Shown here: positions 40,759 through 50,374 of the stretch, in pieces
How positions within the stretch are numbered: the stretch's first letter is position 1
Layout of the letters: every line of letters starts with the position of its first letter
Notes under the pieces: generated by a model
What the model was told of the DNA's origin: nothing
Database searches by the model: none
What the model saw: the letters and a program-made list of their open reading frames with translations, nothing else
Made by a program: the position numbers and the translations under genes
Origin: JAAXHF01 sp963665955
Lineage (GTDB): Bacteria; Desulfobacterota; Binatia; Bin18
Direction of reading: 5' to 3'
Length of the DNA: 64,000 bases
Assembly: GCA_965231765.1 (NCBI GenBank)
Contig: OZ246887.1
Location: forward strand, 1,798,001 to 1,862,000

Positions 40759-42807
40759 ATGCAAAACCATCATACCCACGGCTCCAAGTCAGACACACCT
40801 GAGCGGAAGCGCTATCTGCAAAAGAAACCGCTGAGCGAAGCGTTGTCTCTTCTGCTCGATGCCGTTCAGCCACCGCGTCGGGTTGAAAGGATTCTCGTTG
40901 AAAACGGCTTGCAACGCACAACGGTGGAGCCAATTTTTGCGCTCCTGTCTGCTCCGCATTACCACGGAGCCGCCATGGACGGCATTGCGGTACGCGCTGA
41001 GGATACCTTTGGGGCGAGTGAGTTCTCGGCGGTGACGCTAACGGCAGTCAAGCCTAATAAAAAGAGTGCCAGTCCGATCGGTCCGATCAGTCAGAATGGC
41101 ACGCAGCCTGTTTTCCAATATGTTGATACCGGCAATGCGCTCCCGGCTTGGGCGAATGCGGTTGTCATGATTGAGCGAGTATTTAAGAAGAGCGACACCG
41201 AGGTCGAAATCCGTGACGCGTCTACCCCATGGCAACATGTTCGCTTAGTCGGGGAAGATATTGTCGCCACTGAACCGCTCCTGCCACGTGGGCACAAACT
41301 GCGTCCGTATGACTTGGGAGCGCTTTTAGCCGCCGGACATACCAAAATTCCGGTTGTGGCCAAGCCAACGGTCGGCATTATTCCAACCGGCTCAGAATTG
41401 ATCGAACCGGGCGATCCGGCTAAACCGGGTCGGATTATTGAATTTAATTCGCGCGTTGCTGGAGCCTTTGTTGAAGAATGGGGGGCTCAGCCAAAACGCC
41501 TGCCCCGGGTTGTGGATGAGCTGCCGAAGATTGTCCACGCTCTGAAAGAAGCGGTCAAAGCGCATGACATCACCGTCATCATTGCCGGCTCTTCAGCTGG
41601 TGAACATGATTTTACGGTTCGGGCCTTAGAGTCACTCGGAGAGATTCTTGTCCATGGCATCAATGTCATGCCCGGCAAGCCGGCCATTTTGGCCGTGATC
41701 AATGGCAAACCGGTCATTGGTCTGCCCGGTTATCCGGTATCTGCCGTCGTGATTTGTCAGCAGATTCTGCGCCCACTCATCGCCCACTTCCTGGGCCGAC
41801 CGGCTGAAGAGCCGCCCAAAATTCAAGCCGTCCTGCCACGCAAGGTACCGTCCCGTTTAGGCTTAGAAGAGTTTGTGCGCGTCAGCTTAGGCCAAGTTAG
41901 CGATCGGGTCATTGCCAATCCGCTCGGTCGTGGGGCTGGGGTGATTACCACTATGGTTAAGGCGGACGGCGTATTACGCATTCCATCGCTTGATGAGGGC
42001 CTGAACGCTGGCCAAGAAGTGCCCATCGAGCTGCTGCGTCCGACTGAAGAGATCGCGCATACTATTTTATTCACTGGAAGTAACGATCTCACCGTTGGTG
42101 TTCTTGACGATCAGATGCGGGCCCAGTGTCCGGGGCTCAGGATATCAGCCAGTAGTGTTGGCTCGCTGGGAGGGCTGGTCGCCTTGAGACGTGGCGAAGC
42201 ACATATGATCGGCACGCATCTGCTTGACCCGGCAACGGGGACCTACAACCTGCCTGACCTCAAAAAGCAACAGCTGCTGTCCAAAGTCGTGGTCATGAAC
42301 TTAGTGGTACGCGAGCAGGGTTTGATCGTGCCCAAAGGTAATCCCAAAAAAATCCGAGGCATCAAAGATCTGGCTCGGAAAGATATATCGTTTGTGAATC
42401 GCCAGCCTGGGGCAGGAACACGGATTTTGCTCGATTTCAAGCTCGACCAGCTCAACATCAAGCCAGAAAAAATCCAAGGTTACGCGCACGAAGAAGTCAC
42501 CCACATGGCGGTGGCTGTCGCCATTGCCAGCGGCCTCACCGATACCGGCCTCGGTGTCAAATCCGCAGCAAAAGCACTCGGCCTCGACTTTGTTCCCGTC
42601 GAGCGCGAAGACTACGACCTGGTCTTCCTCAAAGACTTCTTCCACAGCCGAATGGGTCAACAACTTGTGAGCGTGATCTGTTCCGACGCCTATAAACAGG
42701 CCGTCGAGCAACTCGATGGCTACGCGACAAACAAAACAGGCAGCATAAAAAGCTCAGCCCCAAAAGCAGCTCGGCAGAAGCCAGCCCCCAAGCGGGCCAA
42801 AAAATAA
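40759..42807 (+). CDS. MoeA-like protein fused to a C-terminal periplasmic-binding-like domain
   Basis: A 682-residue protein. Residues 1 to about 425 are MoeA: YHGAAMDGIAVRAEDT, TKIPVVAKPTVGIIPTGSELI, IIAGSSAGEHDFT, VMPGKPAILAVINGKPVIGLPGYPVSA. Residues about 430-660 are a PBP-like domain (PF12727 type): FTGSNDLTVGVLDDQMR, GSLGGLVALRRGEAHMIGTHLL, VNRQPGAGTRILLDFKL, and GVKSAAKALGLDFVPV. The tail is Lys-rich. There is no signal peptide, so the domain works inside the cell, perhaps sensing or delivering molybdate or tungstate. MoeA-PBP fusions are known in bacteria and archaea. It may act in a variant step of cofactor assembly beside the stand-alone MoeA. Confidence 0.92.
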   Translation: MQNHHTHGSKSDTPERKRYLQKKPLSEALSLLLDAVQPPRRVERILVENGLQRTTVEPIFALLSAPHYHGAAMDGIAVRAEDTFGASEFSAVTLTAVKPNKKSASPIGPISQNGTQPVFQYVDTGNALPAWANAVVMIERVFKKSDTEVEIRDASTPWQHVRLVGEDIVATEPLLPRGHKLRPYDLGALLAAGHTKIPVVAKPTVGIIPTGSELIEPGDPAKPGRIIEFNSRVAGAFVEEWGAQPKRLPRVVDELPKIVHALKEAVKAHDITVIIAGSSAGEHDFTVRALESLGEILVHGINVMPGKPAILAVINGKPVIGLPGYPVSAVVICQQILRPLIAHFLGRPAEEPPKIQAVLPRKVPSRLGLEEFVRVSLGQVSDRVIANPLGRGAGVITTMVKADGVLRIPSLDEGLNAGQEVPIELLRPTEEIAHTILFTGSNDLTVGVLDDQMRAQCPGLRISASSVGSLGGLVALRRGEAHMIGTHLLDPATGTYNLPDLKKQQLLSKVVVMNLVVREQGLIVPKGNPKKIRGIKDLARKDISFVNRQPGAGTRILLDFKLDQLNIKPEKIQGYAHEEVTHMAVAVAIASGLTDTGLGVKSAAKALGLDFVPVEREDYDLVFLKDFFHSRMGQQLVSVICSDAYKQAVEQLDGYATNKTGSIKSSAPKAARQKPAPKRAKK

Positions 42808-42883
42808 TGGAAGCACTGTCCCAGCAAGAGCAGGCCGCTCTTTATCTTTTCACGTTTTACGCTTTATTCTTTTCATTTTTGCC

Positions 42884-44098
42884 ATGATTGACTTCACCCC
42901 TCCCCCGCATGTCCAAGAAAAAGTCAGCGATATCCACCGCTTTATCGCCGCCGACCTCAAACCCATCGAACGTGACCTAGCCGAGCACCTCGCCAACGAA
43001 CATCTGTATCTGCAAGAGAATGGCAATCTCGCCCCCGAGGTCTTGGCGGCTCAGCAAACGATCCGCAAAAAGTCTGCGGAGCGTGGCCTGTATGCCCTGC
43101 ACATGCCCAAAGAAGTTGGCGGCGGAAGCTTCAGCCTGACCGACATGTTTTTTGTCCATGAAGCCGTCTATCAACACGGCATCGGTGTCACGCAATGGAT
43201 GCTGTCCTGGACAGAAGGTCCGAACCAGATGCTCATGCGTCTGAGTACAGACCAGAAGCAGCGCTACCTCTTGCCACTGATGCGCGGCGAGCAAACCGCA
43301 GCCTACGCCATTACCGAATACCGAGGCGGCTCAGATGTCTTGGGCATGCAAACCCGAGCCGAGCGGCGGGGCGACGAGTGGAGCATCAACGGTACCAAAG
43401 CGTATATCACCAATGCCCAATATGCAGACCAGATATTTGTCTGCGCGGTGACAGACCCGAGTCAAGGCAGCTCTGGAGCAACCGCCTTTATTGTGGAGAA
43501 TACTGCTCCGGGCCTTCATATTGGTCGCACCTACCGAACGATCATGGACGACGGCATGACGGGCGAGCTGGTATTTGACGACTGCCGCGTCCCACTCAAA
43601 AATACGTGGGGGGAAGAGGGGGCTGGCTTTTACCTGAGCATGGGTATGATCAACTGGATTCGGGTCCGGCGGGGTGGCATGTGTACTGGCCTGGGTCAGT
43701 ATCTGCTCGACCGCTGCATTGACTACACCAAAAACCGCCAAGCTTTTGGTAGACCGCTGAGCCGTTTTCAAGCCTTGCAGTGGATGATTGTTGATTCGTA
43801 TCTCGATGTCCAAGCGATGCGGAGCATGTCCTTGCAAAGTCTGTGGCAAGCCGATCGGGGCGATCTGTGGGCACTCAAGGTTGATCCCAAGCTGATTCAA
43901 ACAGTTTGTGCGCTCAAAGTATTCTGTGACGAGGCGCTGTATCGGGTGGCTGACCGAGCCGTACAGCTGCATGGCGCATATGGCCTGAGCAAAGATTCTG
44001 GGATTGAAAAAATCTTCCGTATTGCCCGTAATTTGCGCATTCCTGGTGGGACGGATGAGATTCAGCGGGTGAATATTGCCAAGGCACTCGGGTTGTAG
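42884..44098 (+). CDS. Acyl-CoA dehydrogenase family protein
   Basis: A 404-residue flavoprotein with all three domains: N-terminal helices (IHRFIAADLKPIERDLAEHL), the mid-domain flavin/substrate motifs AAYAITEYRGGSD and WSINGTKAYITNA, and the C-terminal domain with LHGAYGLSKDSGIEKIFR and RIPGGTDEIQRVNIAKALG. The TDE segment near the end is in the place where many family members carry their catalytic base. It oxidises an acyl-CoA at the alpha-beta bond. There is no clear ribosome site upstream. It stands next to an MFS transporter gene. Confidence 0.92.
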   Translation: MIDFTPPPHVQEKVSDIHRFIAADLKPIERDLAEHLANEHLYLQENGNLAPEVLAAQQTIRKKSAERGLYALHMPKEVGGGSFSLTDMFFVHEAVYQHGIGVTQWMLSWTEGPNQMLMRLSTDQKQRYLLPLMRGEQTAAYAITEYRGGSDVLGMQTRAERRGDEWSINGTKAYITNAQYADQIFVCAVTDPSQGSSGATAFIVENTAPGLHIGRTYRTIMDDGMTGELVFDDCRVPLKNTWGEEGAGFYLSMGMINWIRVRRGGMCTGLGQYLLDRCIDYTKNRQAFGRPLSRFQALQWMIVDSYLDVQAMRSMSLQSLWQADRGDLWALKVDPKLIQTVCALKVFCDEALYRVADRAVQLHGAYGLSKDSGIEKIFRIARNLRIPGGTDEIQRVNIAKALGL

Positions 44099-44240
44099 AG
44101 ATACCGAAAACACCCTCACGCTTGATCTCTTCATGCATTTAGCGGGTCAGGTTTGCAACCCATGATCGAGCTGTTCTTTGGTATCCTTGCATCAAAACCT
44201 CCACCTTGACAATCTCTCCCCCTCCCCCATACTGCGTGCG

Positions 44241-45539
44241 ATGTACCCCTCCCAAACGACAGCAGGTGAGCTGCCGCAAGCACCTCTACCCGCCACCACA
44301 AGCGGTATCTTTTACGGTTGGATCATCCTCGCGTTGTCCTTTACCGTTCTGTGTGTCGCCTACGGTATTCAGTTCACCTTTGGTGTGTTCATGACAGCTA
44401 TCGAAGCCGACACCGGCTGGGGCCGTACTAGCCTGTCTGTGCCGTATTCCGTCTATGTCTTTGTGTATAGTGCATTAGGAGCTGTCACGGGCTGGAGTAC
44501 TGATCGGTGGGGACCTCGGATTGTCATTTTCACTGGGGGCTGTTTGCTCGGCAGTGGTATTCTGTTGACCAGTCAAATTCAGGCTCCGTGGCAGCTGTAT
44601 GTGACGCTCGGCGTTGTCACGGCATTAGGCATGAGCGCGGCCTTTGTGCCGTGTAATGCGACTGTTGTGCGCTGGTTCATACAGCGGCGCGGACTGGCCT
44701 TAAGCATTTCTACCAGTGGCGGTAGTGCCGGAAATTTTCTCTTTCCGCCGCTCGCTGCCGCACTCATTGCGGCGTATGGGTGGCGCTCAACCTATGTGAT
44801 TCTGGGCTGCCTCGGGCTCACGGTCATTACTCTGTGCGCCCTGTTTATTGTTCGTAATCCTGAGCAAATAGGTCTTCAGCCTGATGGCCACGCTCCCTTA
44901 CCTTCCACACAGGACGGGCCAGGGACACATGCGGAGAGCGGCCTGGGATTCACGCTGGCTCAAGCTCAGCGGACTGCCTCCTTATGGATGCTGACTGCCG
45001 TCTATACCATGACATGGCTGGTGATATTTATGCCGTTTGTGCATATCGTGCCTTTTGCTATCGGTCTGGGCGTGCCCCAAGTCCAGGCGGCAACCATCAT
45101 TAGTGTCATTGGTATTGGCAGCCTCACTGGACGTTTGATTGCTGGTCCGATATCGGACCAGCTGGGTCGTCTGCCCACCCTTGGCCTCAGCCTGTCCCTC
45201 CAAGCCCTGGCGTTTCTCGGATTTTATTACAGTACCGGCCTCAACTGGCTCTACCCCAGCGCGATTATCTTTGGTTTCTCGTATGGTGGAGCAACCGCCC
45301 TCTTTCCCGCCATTACCGGCGACTTTTTCGGACGCCTGTCCGTGGGTGCTATTGTCGGTTTCATTTTTGGGGTGGCCGGTTCCAGCGCCGCATTCGGCCC
45401 ATTTATCGCCGGCTATATCTATGATGCCACGGGCTCGTACAGTTCTGCCTTTCTGCTGAGCGCCGGGCTCAACCTGGTAGGTGTTGGACTGCTTTTCTTT
45501 TTGAAAAAGCCCACGCTAGCTAGCGCCTCAATGCTCTGA
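44241..45539 (+). CDS. MFS transporter (OFA/monocarboxylate-like)
   Basis: A 432-residue membrane protein with about twelve hydrophobic segments. The start is uncertain: ATG 44241 is preferred over an upstream TTG at 44178. The pattern FYGWIILALSFTVLCVAYGIQFTFGVF, the loop between TM2 and TM3 (GWSTDRWGPRIV), and GRLIAGPISDQLGRLP match the OFA/monocarboxylate-porter branch. It probably carries a carboxylic acid with protons. Substrate is not known; a hydrolase gene follows 100 bases later. Confidence 0.88.
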   Translation: MYPSQTTAGELPQAPLPATTSGIFYGWIILALSFTVLCVAYGIQFTFGVFMTAIEADTGWGRTSLSVPYSVYVFVYSALGAVTGWSTDRWGPRIVIFTGGCLLGSGILLTSQIQAPWQLYVTLGVVTALGMSAAFVPCNATVVRWFIQRRGLALSISTSGGSAGNFLFPPLAAALIAAYGWRSTYVILGCLGLTVITLCALFIVRNPEQIGLQPDGHAPLPSTQDGPGTHAESGLGFTLAQAQRTASLWMLTAVYTMTWLVIFMPFVHIVPFAIGLGVPQVQAATIISVIGIGSLTGRLIAGPISDQLGRLPTLGLSLSLQALAFLGFYYSTGLNWLYPSAIIFGFSYGGATALFPAITGDFFGRLSVGAIVGFIFGVAGSSAAFGPFIAGYIYDATGSYSSAFLLSAGLNLVGVGLLFFLKKPTLASASML

Positions 45540-45639
45540 GATGTTGTCCAGTGCTCTCTTCCTCCCGATCCACCCTTGTCGTTGCCATCCACTCAGGATA
45601 TTCCACACACTGAGCTTAAAAACAGGGCAGGAGGGACCT

Positions 45640-46440
45640 ATGTTAAAAGTACGGGTGAATGGAGTCGAACTGGTCCATGAGCTGAATGGCGCAGGCGATC
45701 CGCTCGTTTTAATTCACGGCGCCCAAAGCGACCGCAGCATCTTCAACGGTTTGCTGCCAGTCTTCACCGACCAGTTTCAGGTCTTGACCTTTGACCAGCG
45801 TGGCTCAGGTCAAAGTGAGAAACCCGATATGGCATACACCATCGCCATGTTGGCCGACGATACTGCGGCACTCATGGATCATGTTGGTTTTTCCTCTGCT
45901 CATATTATTGGCGTCTCCATGGGTGGCATGATCGCCCAAGAGTTTGCCCTGCGGCATGCTCAGAAAGTGCGTTCCTTAGTGCTCGGCTGCACTACCCCAG
46001 GTGGTCCTAGAGCCATTCCGCTCGAAGGCGCAGGCGTAGCCAGCGCCTACTCAACTAAAGAACTGTCTGCCGAGGAGCGTGGTCGAGCCTTGGCAGAGGC
46101 GGCCTTCACTAAAGGCTATGTCGATGCCCACCCGGAAATCGTTACCGCCATGATCGAATCTCGCCGCAATCGACCGATTGATGCCGTCGGGTTTGGCCAT
46201 CGTATGAAAGCCGCCTTTGCCCACGACACCTACGAACGCCTGCCTCAAATCTCGTGTCCAACCTTGGTTATTACCGGCAAACAAGATGCACTCATTGCCT
46301 CGGAAAATTCCAATTTGCTGGTCAAACGTATACCTGGCGCAATGAGTGTCTTCCTTGAACCAGCTGGGCATGTGTTTTGGATCGAACAACCCCAGCAGTC
46401 ACGAGATGCCATGCTGGCGTTCATGCACAAGCATACATAG
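45640..46440 (+). CDS. Alpha/beta hydrolase (3-oxoadipate enol-lactonase-like fold)
   Basis: A 266-residue protein from ATG 45640 with CAGGAGGGA upstream; the frame extends to 45541 but without support. The catalytic set is present: DPLVLIHGAQSDRS, nucleophile elbow GVSMGGM, acid region VITGKQDALIAS, and final EPAGHVFWIEQP with the His. It resembles enol-lactonase and other small-substrate hydrolases. The substrate is unknown. The following methyltransferase gene starts 75 bases later on the same strand. Confidence 0.88.
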   Translation: MLKVRVNGVELVHELNGAGDPLVLIHGAQSDRSIFNGLLPVFTDQFQVLTFDQRGSGQSEKPDMAYTIAMLADDTAALMDHVGFSSAHIIGVSMGGMIAQEFALRHAQKVRSLVLGCTTPGGPRAIPLEGAGVASAYSTKELSAEERGRALAEAAFTKGYVDAHPEIVTAMIESRRNRPIDAVGFGHRMKAAFAHDTYERLPQISCPTLVITGKQDALIASENSNLLVKRIPGAMSVFLEPAGHVFWIEQPQQSRDAMLAFMHKHT

Positions 46441-46514
46441 AACGAGAGTCGTATCGCCTTGTAGCGCGGCCGTCCCTGGTCGCTTCTTCGCTGATTGATC
46501 ACAAAGGAAACCAT

Positions 46515-47543
46515 ATGGCAGAACGACAAGTGACAAAAGAAAGTCAAACGCGTACCATCCGGGGCTGGATGCTGGGCTTACACGCCACTCATATTCTCGA
46601 CGTGGGTGGGCGGCTAGGCTATTTCTCCGAACTCCAGCGTCGAGGGGGCACTGCGACCTCGGCCGAATTGGCTGCCGCTCAAGACCTCGATGTATGGCGG
46701 ACAGAAGTCTGGTGTCGCGCCGCCTGCACTGTTGGCATTTTACGCGCCGCAGACGATACGCATTTTACCTTTGCGCCCTTCATGGATGAGCTGTTGGCTG
46801 CGAACGCTCCAGACCTCCTCACCTCGCATGTCTTGGCCAGCTTATCACGCGATTATCCGTCCTATCCTGAGGCATTCCGGACTGGAGCAACCAAAACCTT
46901 CCACGAGCATGACGAAGATTTCTTCTCTCATCAAGGTCGCATCTCAGCCCTGCGTGCGCCCATGGTCGTGGCCGCTGCGCGCAGACTACCAGGTGTAGAA
47001 GAACGGCTCAGCGCAGGCGGAACAGCCATGGATATTGGATCTGGGAGTGGGACTGTCTTGGCCAGTTTGGCTGAAGCCTTTCCGACCTGTCAGGTCATTG
47101 GCATTGAGCCCCTGCCCTTTTTTGTTAAAACGGCACGCCAACTCATCCAAGACCGTGGCTTAGAGACGCGTGTCCGAGTCGAATCGGTCGGTGGCGAGGA
47201 GATGGGCTTTGATCAAGATATTGATCTGATCACGATGGTCCAAGTCTTTCACGAACTGCCCGATAAAGAGAAGATCAATATTCTGCACCACTGTCACACA
47301 AGCTTAAAGCCTGGTGGCAGCCTACTTATTGTTGACCGCTGCTCGCCAGAGACAGCCGCAGACATCCAAGATCGGCGCTTCACCATGAGCATCTTGGAGC
47401 AGTGGTTTGAAGTCACCTGGGGAAATATTGTCAACACTCGGAGTGAAATCCTCGGCATGCTGCAAGAGACAGGCTTCAGCGTCACTCAGGAAAATTCTGA
47501 TATAGTGCCAACGTATTGGAGTTTTGTAGCGGAGAAAGCCTAA
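46515..47543 (+). CDS. SAM-dependent methyltransferase (O-methyltransferase-like)
   Basis: A 342-residue protein from ATG 46515 with AAAGGAAA upstream. The first ~150 residues form a winged-helix dimerisation-type region (ARRGGTATSAELAAAQDLD-like). The SAM domain shows AMDIGSGSGTVLASLAEAFP, VIGIEPLPFF and MVQVFHELPDKEKINILHHC, with the FHE of plant-type O-methyltransferases. It may methylate a small hydroxylated compound. An LLM-oxidoreductase gene follows after 13 bases, so they are probably co-transcribed. Confidence 0.87.
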   Translation: MAERQVTKESQTRTIRGWMLGLHATHILDVGGRLGYFSELQRRGGTATSAELAAAQDLDVWRTEVWCRAACTVGILRAADDTHFTFAPFMDELLAANAPDLLTSHVLASLSRDYPSYPEAFRTGATKTFHEHDEDFFSHQGRISALRAPMVVAAARRLPGVEERLSAGGTAMDIGSGSGTVLASLAEAFPTCQVIGIEPLPFFVKTARQLIQDRGLETRVRVESVGGEEMGFDQDIDLITMVQVFHELPDKEKINILHHCHTSLKPGGSLLIVDRCSPETAADIQDRRFTMSILEQWFEVTWGNIVNTRSEILGMLQETGFSVTQENSDIVPTYWSFVAEKA

Positions 47544-47556
47544 ACGGAGCGTTTGT

Positions 47557-48540
47557 ATGTCTCGACTTGGTATGGTTCTGTATCATGGTATTGAAAGTGG
47601 CCCTGAGCTGGCTGAGTATGGCCGCATTGCTGAGGATGCAGGCTTTGACTCGCTCTGGGTCACAGAGCGCCATTTTCACGAGGAGACCTTCTCACTCTTA
47701 GGCTATCTCGCGGCTGTCACCCACAAGCTCAAGCTCGGTGTTGGCGTCGTGAATCCGTATACCCGCAATCCCGCTCTGCTGGCTATGGCAGCCGCCACGC
47801 TTGATCGCATGAGTGGCGGGCGCTTTGTGCTCGGGCTTGGCCGGAGCGAGCGCGAAGTCATTCAAGACAAAATGGGCATTCCGTACGGCACAGCCCATCC
47901 GACCATGGCAGGCGCAGTCAGCTTGCTGAATAGTCTGCTGTCAGGTGAACGGGTGACCGCCACAGCTGGTCCGTTCAAACTCGCCAATACAAAACTCTCG
48001 CCTGCCCCGATTCAGAAAACGCCTATTTATCTGGCCGCTATTGGTCAGAAAGGCCTACGTCTAGCCGGTGCGATTGCCGATGGTGTTGTCCTCAACGCCT
48101 ATGTGCCAACCACGTATGTGAAATACGCCGTCGAAGAAATCCGTCACGCAGCTACCGAAGCTGGCCGCGACCCGTCAGTTATAGATATTACCTGCATGCT
48201 CATCGTCCGCCTCACCGATGATCCTGAGAGTCTGTACCCAGCTTTGAAAAAACGTCTGGTACGTCTTTTAGACGAAGCCTTTGTGGGAGAGATATTGCTC
48301 GAAAAAGGTGGCTTTGATCCCGGAATTTTGGGGCCGCTGCGCGAGGCATATAAAAACGACGACACTGAAAAAGCGGCCAAACTCGTCACACATGAAATGG
48401 TCGATGCCTTTTATCTCATCGGCCCTGCCGATAAATGCAAAGAGCGGATAGCTGCCTATCAAGATGCGGGGGTTGATGCGCCGTTACTACTGCCGCGTTT
48501 GGAGGATTATCGGAGGGTGGCAGAGGTTTTGAAGGAGTAA
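47557..48540 (+). CDS. LLM-class (F420 or FMN) oxidoreductase
   Basis: A 327-residue luciferase-like protein. It contains YGRIAEDAGFDSLWVTERHFHEETFS, LGVGVVNPYTRNPALLAMAAATLDRMSGGRFVLGLGRS and the C-terminal FYLIGPADKCKERIAAYQDAGVD, close in plan to methylenetetrahydromethanopterin reductase-like F420-dependent enzymes. This differs from the SfnG/RutA-like LLM gene at 36959. Cofactor choice (F420 or FMN) is an inference. It is the last gene of the plus-strand run before rsmI converges on it. Confidence 0.87.
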   Translation: MSRLGMVLYHGIESGPELAEYGRIAEDAGFDSLWVTERHFHEETFSLLGYLAAVTHKLKLGVGVVNPYTRNPALLAMAAATLDRMSGGRFVLGLGRSEREVIQDKMGIPYGTAHPTMAGAVSLLNSLLSGERVTATAGPFKLANTKLSPAPIQKTPIYLAAIGQKGLRLAGAIADGVVLNAYVPTTYVKYAVEEIRHAATEAGRDPSVIDITCMLIVRLTDDPESLYPALKKRLVRLLDEAFVGEILLEKGGFDPGILGPLREAYKNDDTEKAAKLVTHEMVDAFYLIGPADKCKERIAAYQDAGVDAPLLLPRLEDYRRVAEVLKE

Positions 48541-48652
48541 TGGAACGACCTGACCTCTTGTATCGGTCAATAAAATTGCTGCACTTGGAGACTGCCATGT
48601 GTGTGCAAAAAACTTTCGTTATAGATGGATTAAAGACGTCAAGAATAAAACG

Positions 48653-49543
48653 TCACCACCCCGCCACCCTCTTACGTTTCACGTTTTTTATCCGCACCCC
48701 GAGCGCATACACTTCTCTTTTCGGGAGCCCATGCCGCTCGCTCATAATCCGGGCGATCTCTTTGAGCGGCAGCCCTTCAGCGTCAAGAATGCTGATTTCT
48801 TCGCGGACAGCCTGTTCGTCGATTGGCGCTTCCTCAGCCGAACAGCCTGCGACCAAGAGGGCGACTTCGCCTTTGATCTCACGCTCGTACAGCCGGGTCT
48901 GCAACTCGCTCAGCGTTCCACGGAGGACCTCTTCAAACATCTTGGTCAGCTCGCGGCCGATCACGACCTGCCGGTCACCGAAGATGTCCCGCATATCAGC
49001 TAGCGTTTCATGCAGTCGATGCGGAGATTCAAACACAACAATAGTATGGGGTGCAGCTTGTAAGCGCTGTAAAGCATTGCGACGTTGGCCTTTTTTCGCA
49101 GGGAGAAAGCCTCTGAATAGACACTGATCGGTTGGCAGCCCGCCGATACTCAACAGTGCGGTTACCATAGATGGGCCAGGCAACGGGACGACCTGAATTC
49201 CAGCTTCCCATGCACCTTGTACAAGCCGGTAGCCAGGGTCAGCGATACCAGGCGTGCCAGCATCGCTGACGAGGGCAATCGACTGACCAGCTTGGATCTT
49301 GTCAATCAATGCTGGCGCTTTTTTGGTTTCGATATGGTCGTAGTAGCTGGTTAGAGACGTCGTAATGCCATAGTGAGACAAAAGCTTACGGGTATGGCGG
49401 GTATCCTCAGCCGCGATAAGGTCAACTTCTTTAAGAATGCGGAGTGCGCGTAGCGTAATATCTTCTAAGTTGCCGATTGGGGTGGCCACGACATACAGCG
49501 TACCCGCCAGTATATCTGCTTCAACTATTGTGTCATTGGCCAT
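48653..49543 (-). CDS. rsmI: 16S rRNA (cytidine1402-2'-O)-methyltransferase
   Basis: A 296-residue tetrapyrrole-methylase-fold protein from ATG 49543, with GGGAGTG upstream. It has LYVVATPIGNLEDITLRALRILKEV, AAEDTRHTRKLL, ALVSDAGTPGIADPG and VPLPGPSMVTALLS, all RsmI hallmarks. It 2'-O-methylates C1402 of 16S rRNA using SAM. Its final codons lie in a stretch, TTACGTTTCACGTTTTT, of a kind that is repeated between genes at about 42850 and 57670. Confidence 0.96.
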   Translation of the reverse strand: MANDTIVEADILAGTLYVVATPIGNLEDITLRALRILKEVDLIAAEDTRHTRKLLSHYGITTSLTSYYDHIETKKAPALIDKIQAGQSIALVSDAGTPGIADPGYRLVQGAWEAGIQVVPLPGPSMVTALLSIGGLPTDQCLFRGFLPAKKGQRRNALQRLQAAPHTIVVFESPHRLHETLADMRDIFGDRQVVIGRELTKMFEEVLRGTLSELQTRLYEREIKGEVALLVAGCSAEEAPIDEQAVREEISILDAEGLPLKEIARIMSERHGLPKREVYALGVRIKNVKRKRVAGW

Positions 49544-49583
49544 CAAACACACACTCCCAATCCCTAACCCCCAATCCCTATTC

Positions 49584-50366
49584 CTACCCCATGAGGCCAG
49601 GATTTGCCCCACCGTCAATCGTAATATTCGCTCCGTGAATAAACGCGGCTCTGTCCGACGCCATAAATAAGATCAGATCAGCCACTTCTTCGGGCTCGCC
49701 GACTCGGCCAATTGGGGTCATCTTTTTGAGGGCTTCCTCTGGACTGTCGCTTTCGGGACTAAACGTTGAGAGGAACTGCTGCAAGCGTTCGGTTAAGATC
49801 GGTCCGGGGTTTACTCCGACCACCCGTACCTTCTTTTTGGCTCCTTCATCAGCTAACGCCTTGGTAAAATGATTCAGAGCAGCGTTCGCCGCTCCGCCAA
49901 TCATGTAGCTGCCCATGGGTTTGAGCGCTCCAGTACCGATGACATTCACAATCACTCCACCTTGCTGTTGTTGCATATGCGGCAAGACGGCACGTGCCAT
50001 ACGCATATAGCCAAAAAACTTGAGCGTCCAATCGTCGAGCCAGGCTTCATCTGGCAGCTCTAGAAAATCTCCTGGACGGGCGCTGCCAGCGTTGTTGACC
50101 AGAATATCGACCCGGCCAAATTCCTGGATACAGCGAGCAACGACTGCTTTGATCACCTCGCCTTGCGTCAGGTCGGCCTGCATTCCGACGATTTTTCCTA
50201 CCCCTTTTTCTCCGGCCCGCTTCAGCGTTTCATCCAACGCCTCTTGGCCACGCGCACAGATCAGCACCGACGCACCCTCAGCAATAAAGCGAAGCGCAGT
50301 TGAGCGCCCAATGCCTTTGCTCCCGCCGGTAACGATAGCGATTTTGCCGTCTAATCCGAGCTGCAT
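49584..50366 (-). CDS. SDR-family protein with a non-canonical active site
   Basis: A 260-residue short-chain dehydrogenase with GGAGG at good spacing from ATG 50366. The Rossmann motif TGGSKGIG and NNAGSA are intact, and the C-terminus FIHGANITIDGGANPGLMG is typical. At the active site the sequence runs GSYMIGGAANAALN, so the Tyr is present while the Lys expected four residues later is Gly. A subfamily with such YxxxG sites is known to me, and the protein may still bind NAD(P). It is 8 bases downstream of the OB-fold gene, in the same operon. Confidence 0.88.
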   Translation of the reverse strand: MQLGLDGKIAIVTGGSKGIGRSTALRFIAEGASVLICARGQEALDETLKRAGEKGVGKIVGMQADLTQGEVIKAVVARCIQEFGRVDILVNNAGSARPGDFLELPDEAWLDDWTLKFFGYMRMARAVLPHMQQQQGGVIVNVIGTGALKPMGSYMIGGAANAALNHFTKALADEGAKKKVRVVGVNPGPILTERLQQFLSTFSPESDSPEEALKKMTPIGRVGEPEEVADLILFMASDRAAFIHGANITIDGGANPGLMG

Positions 50367-50374
50367 ATGGCCTC

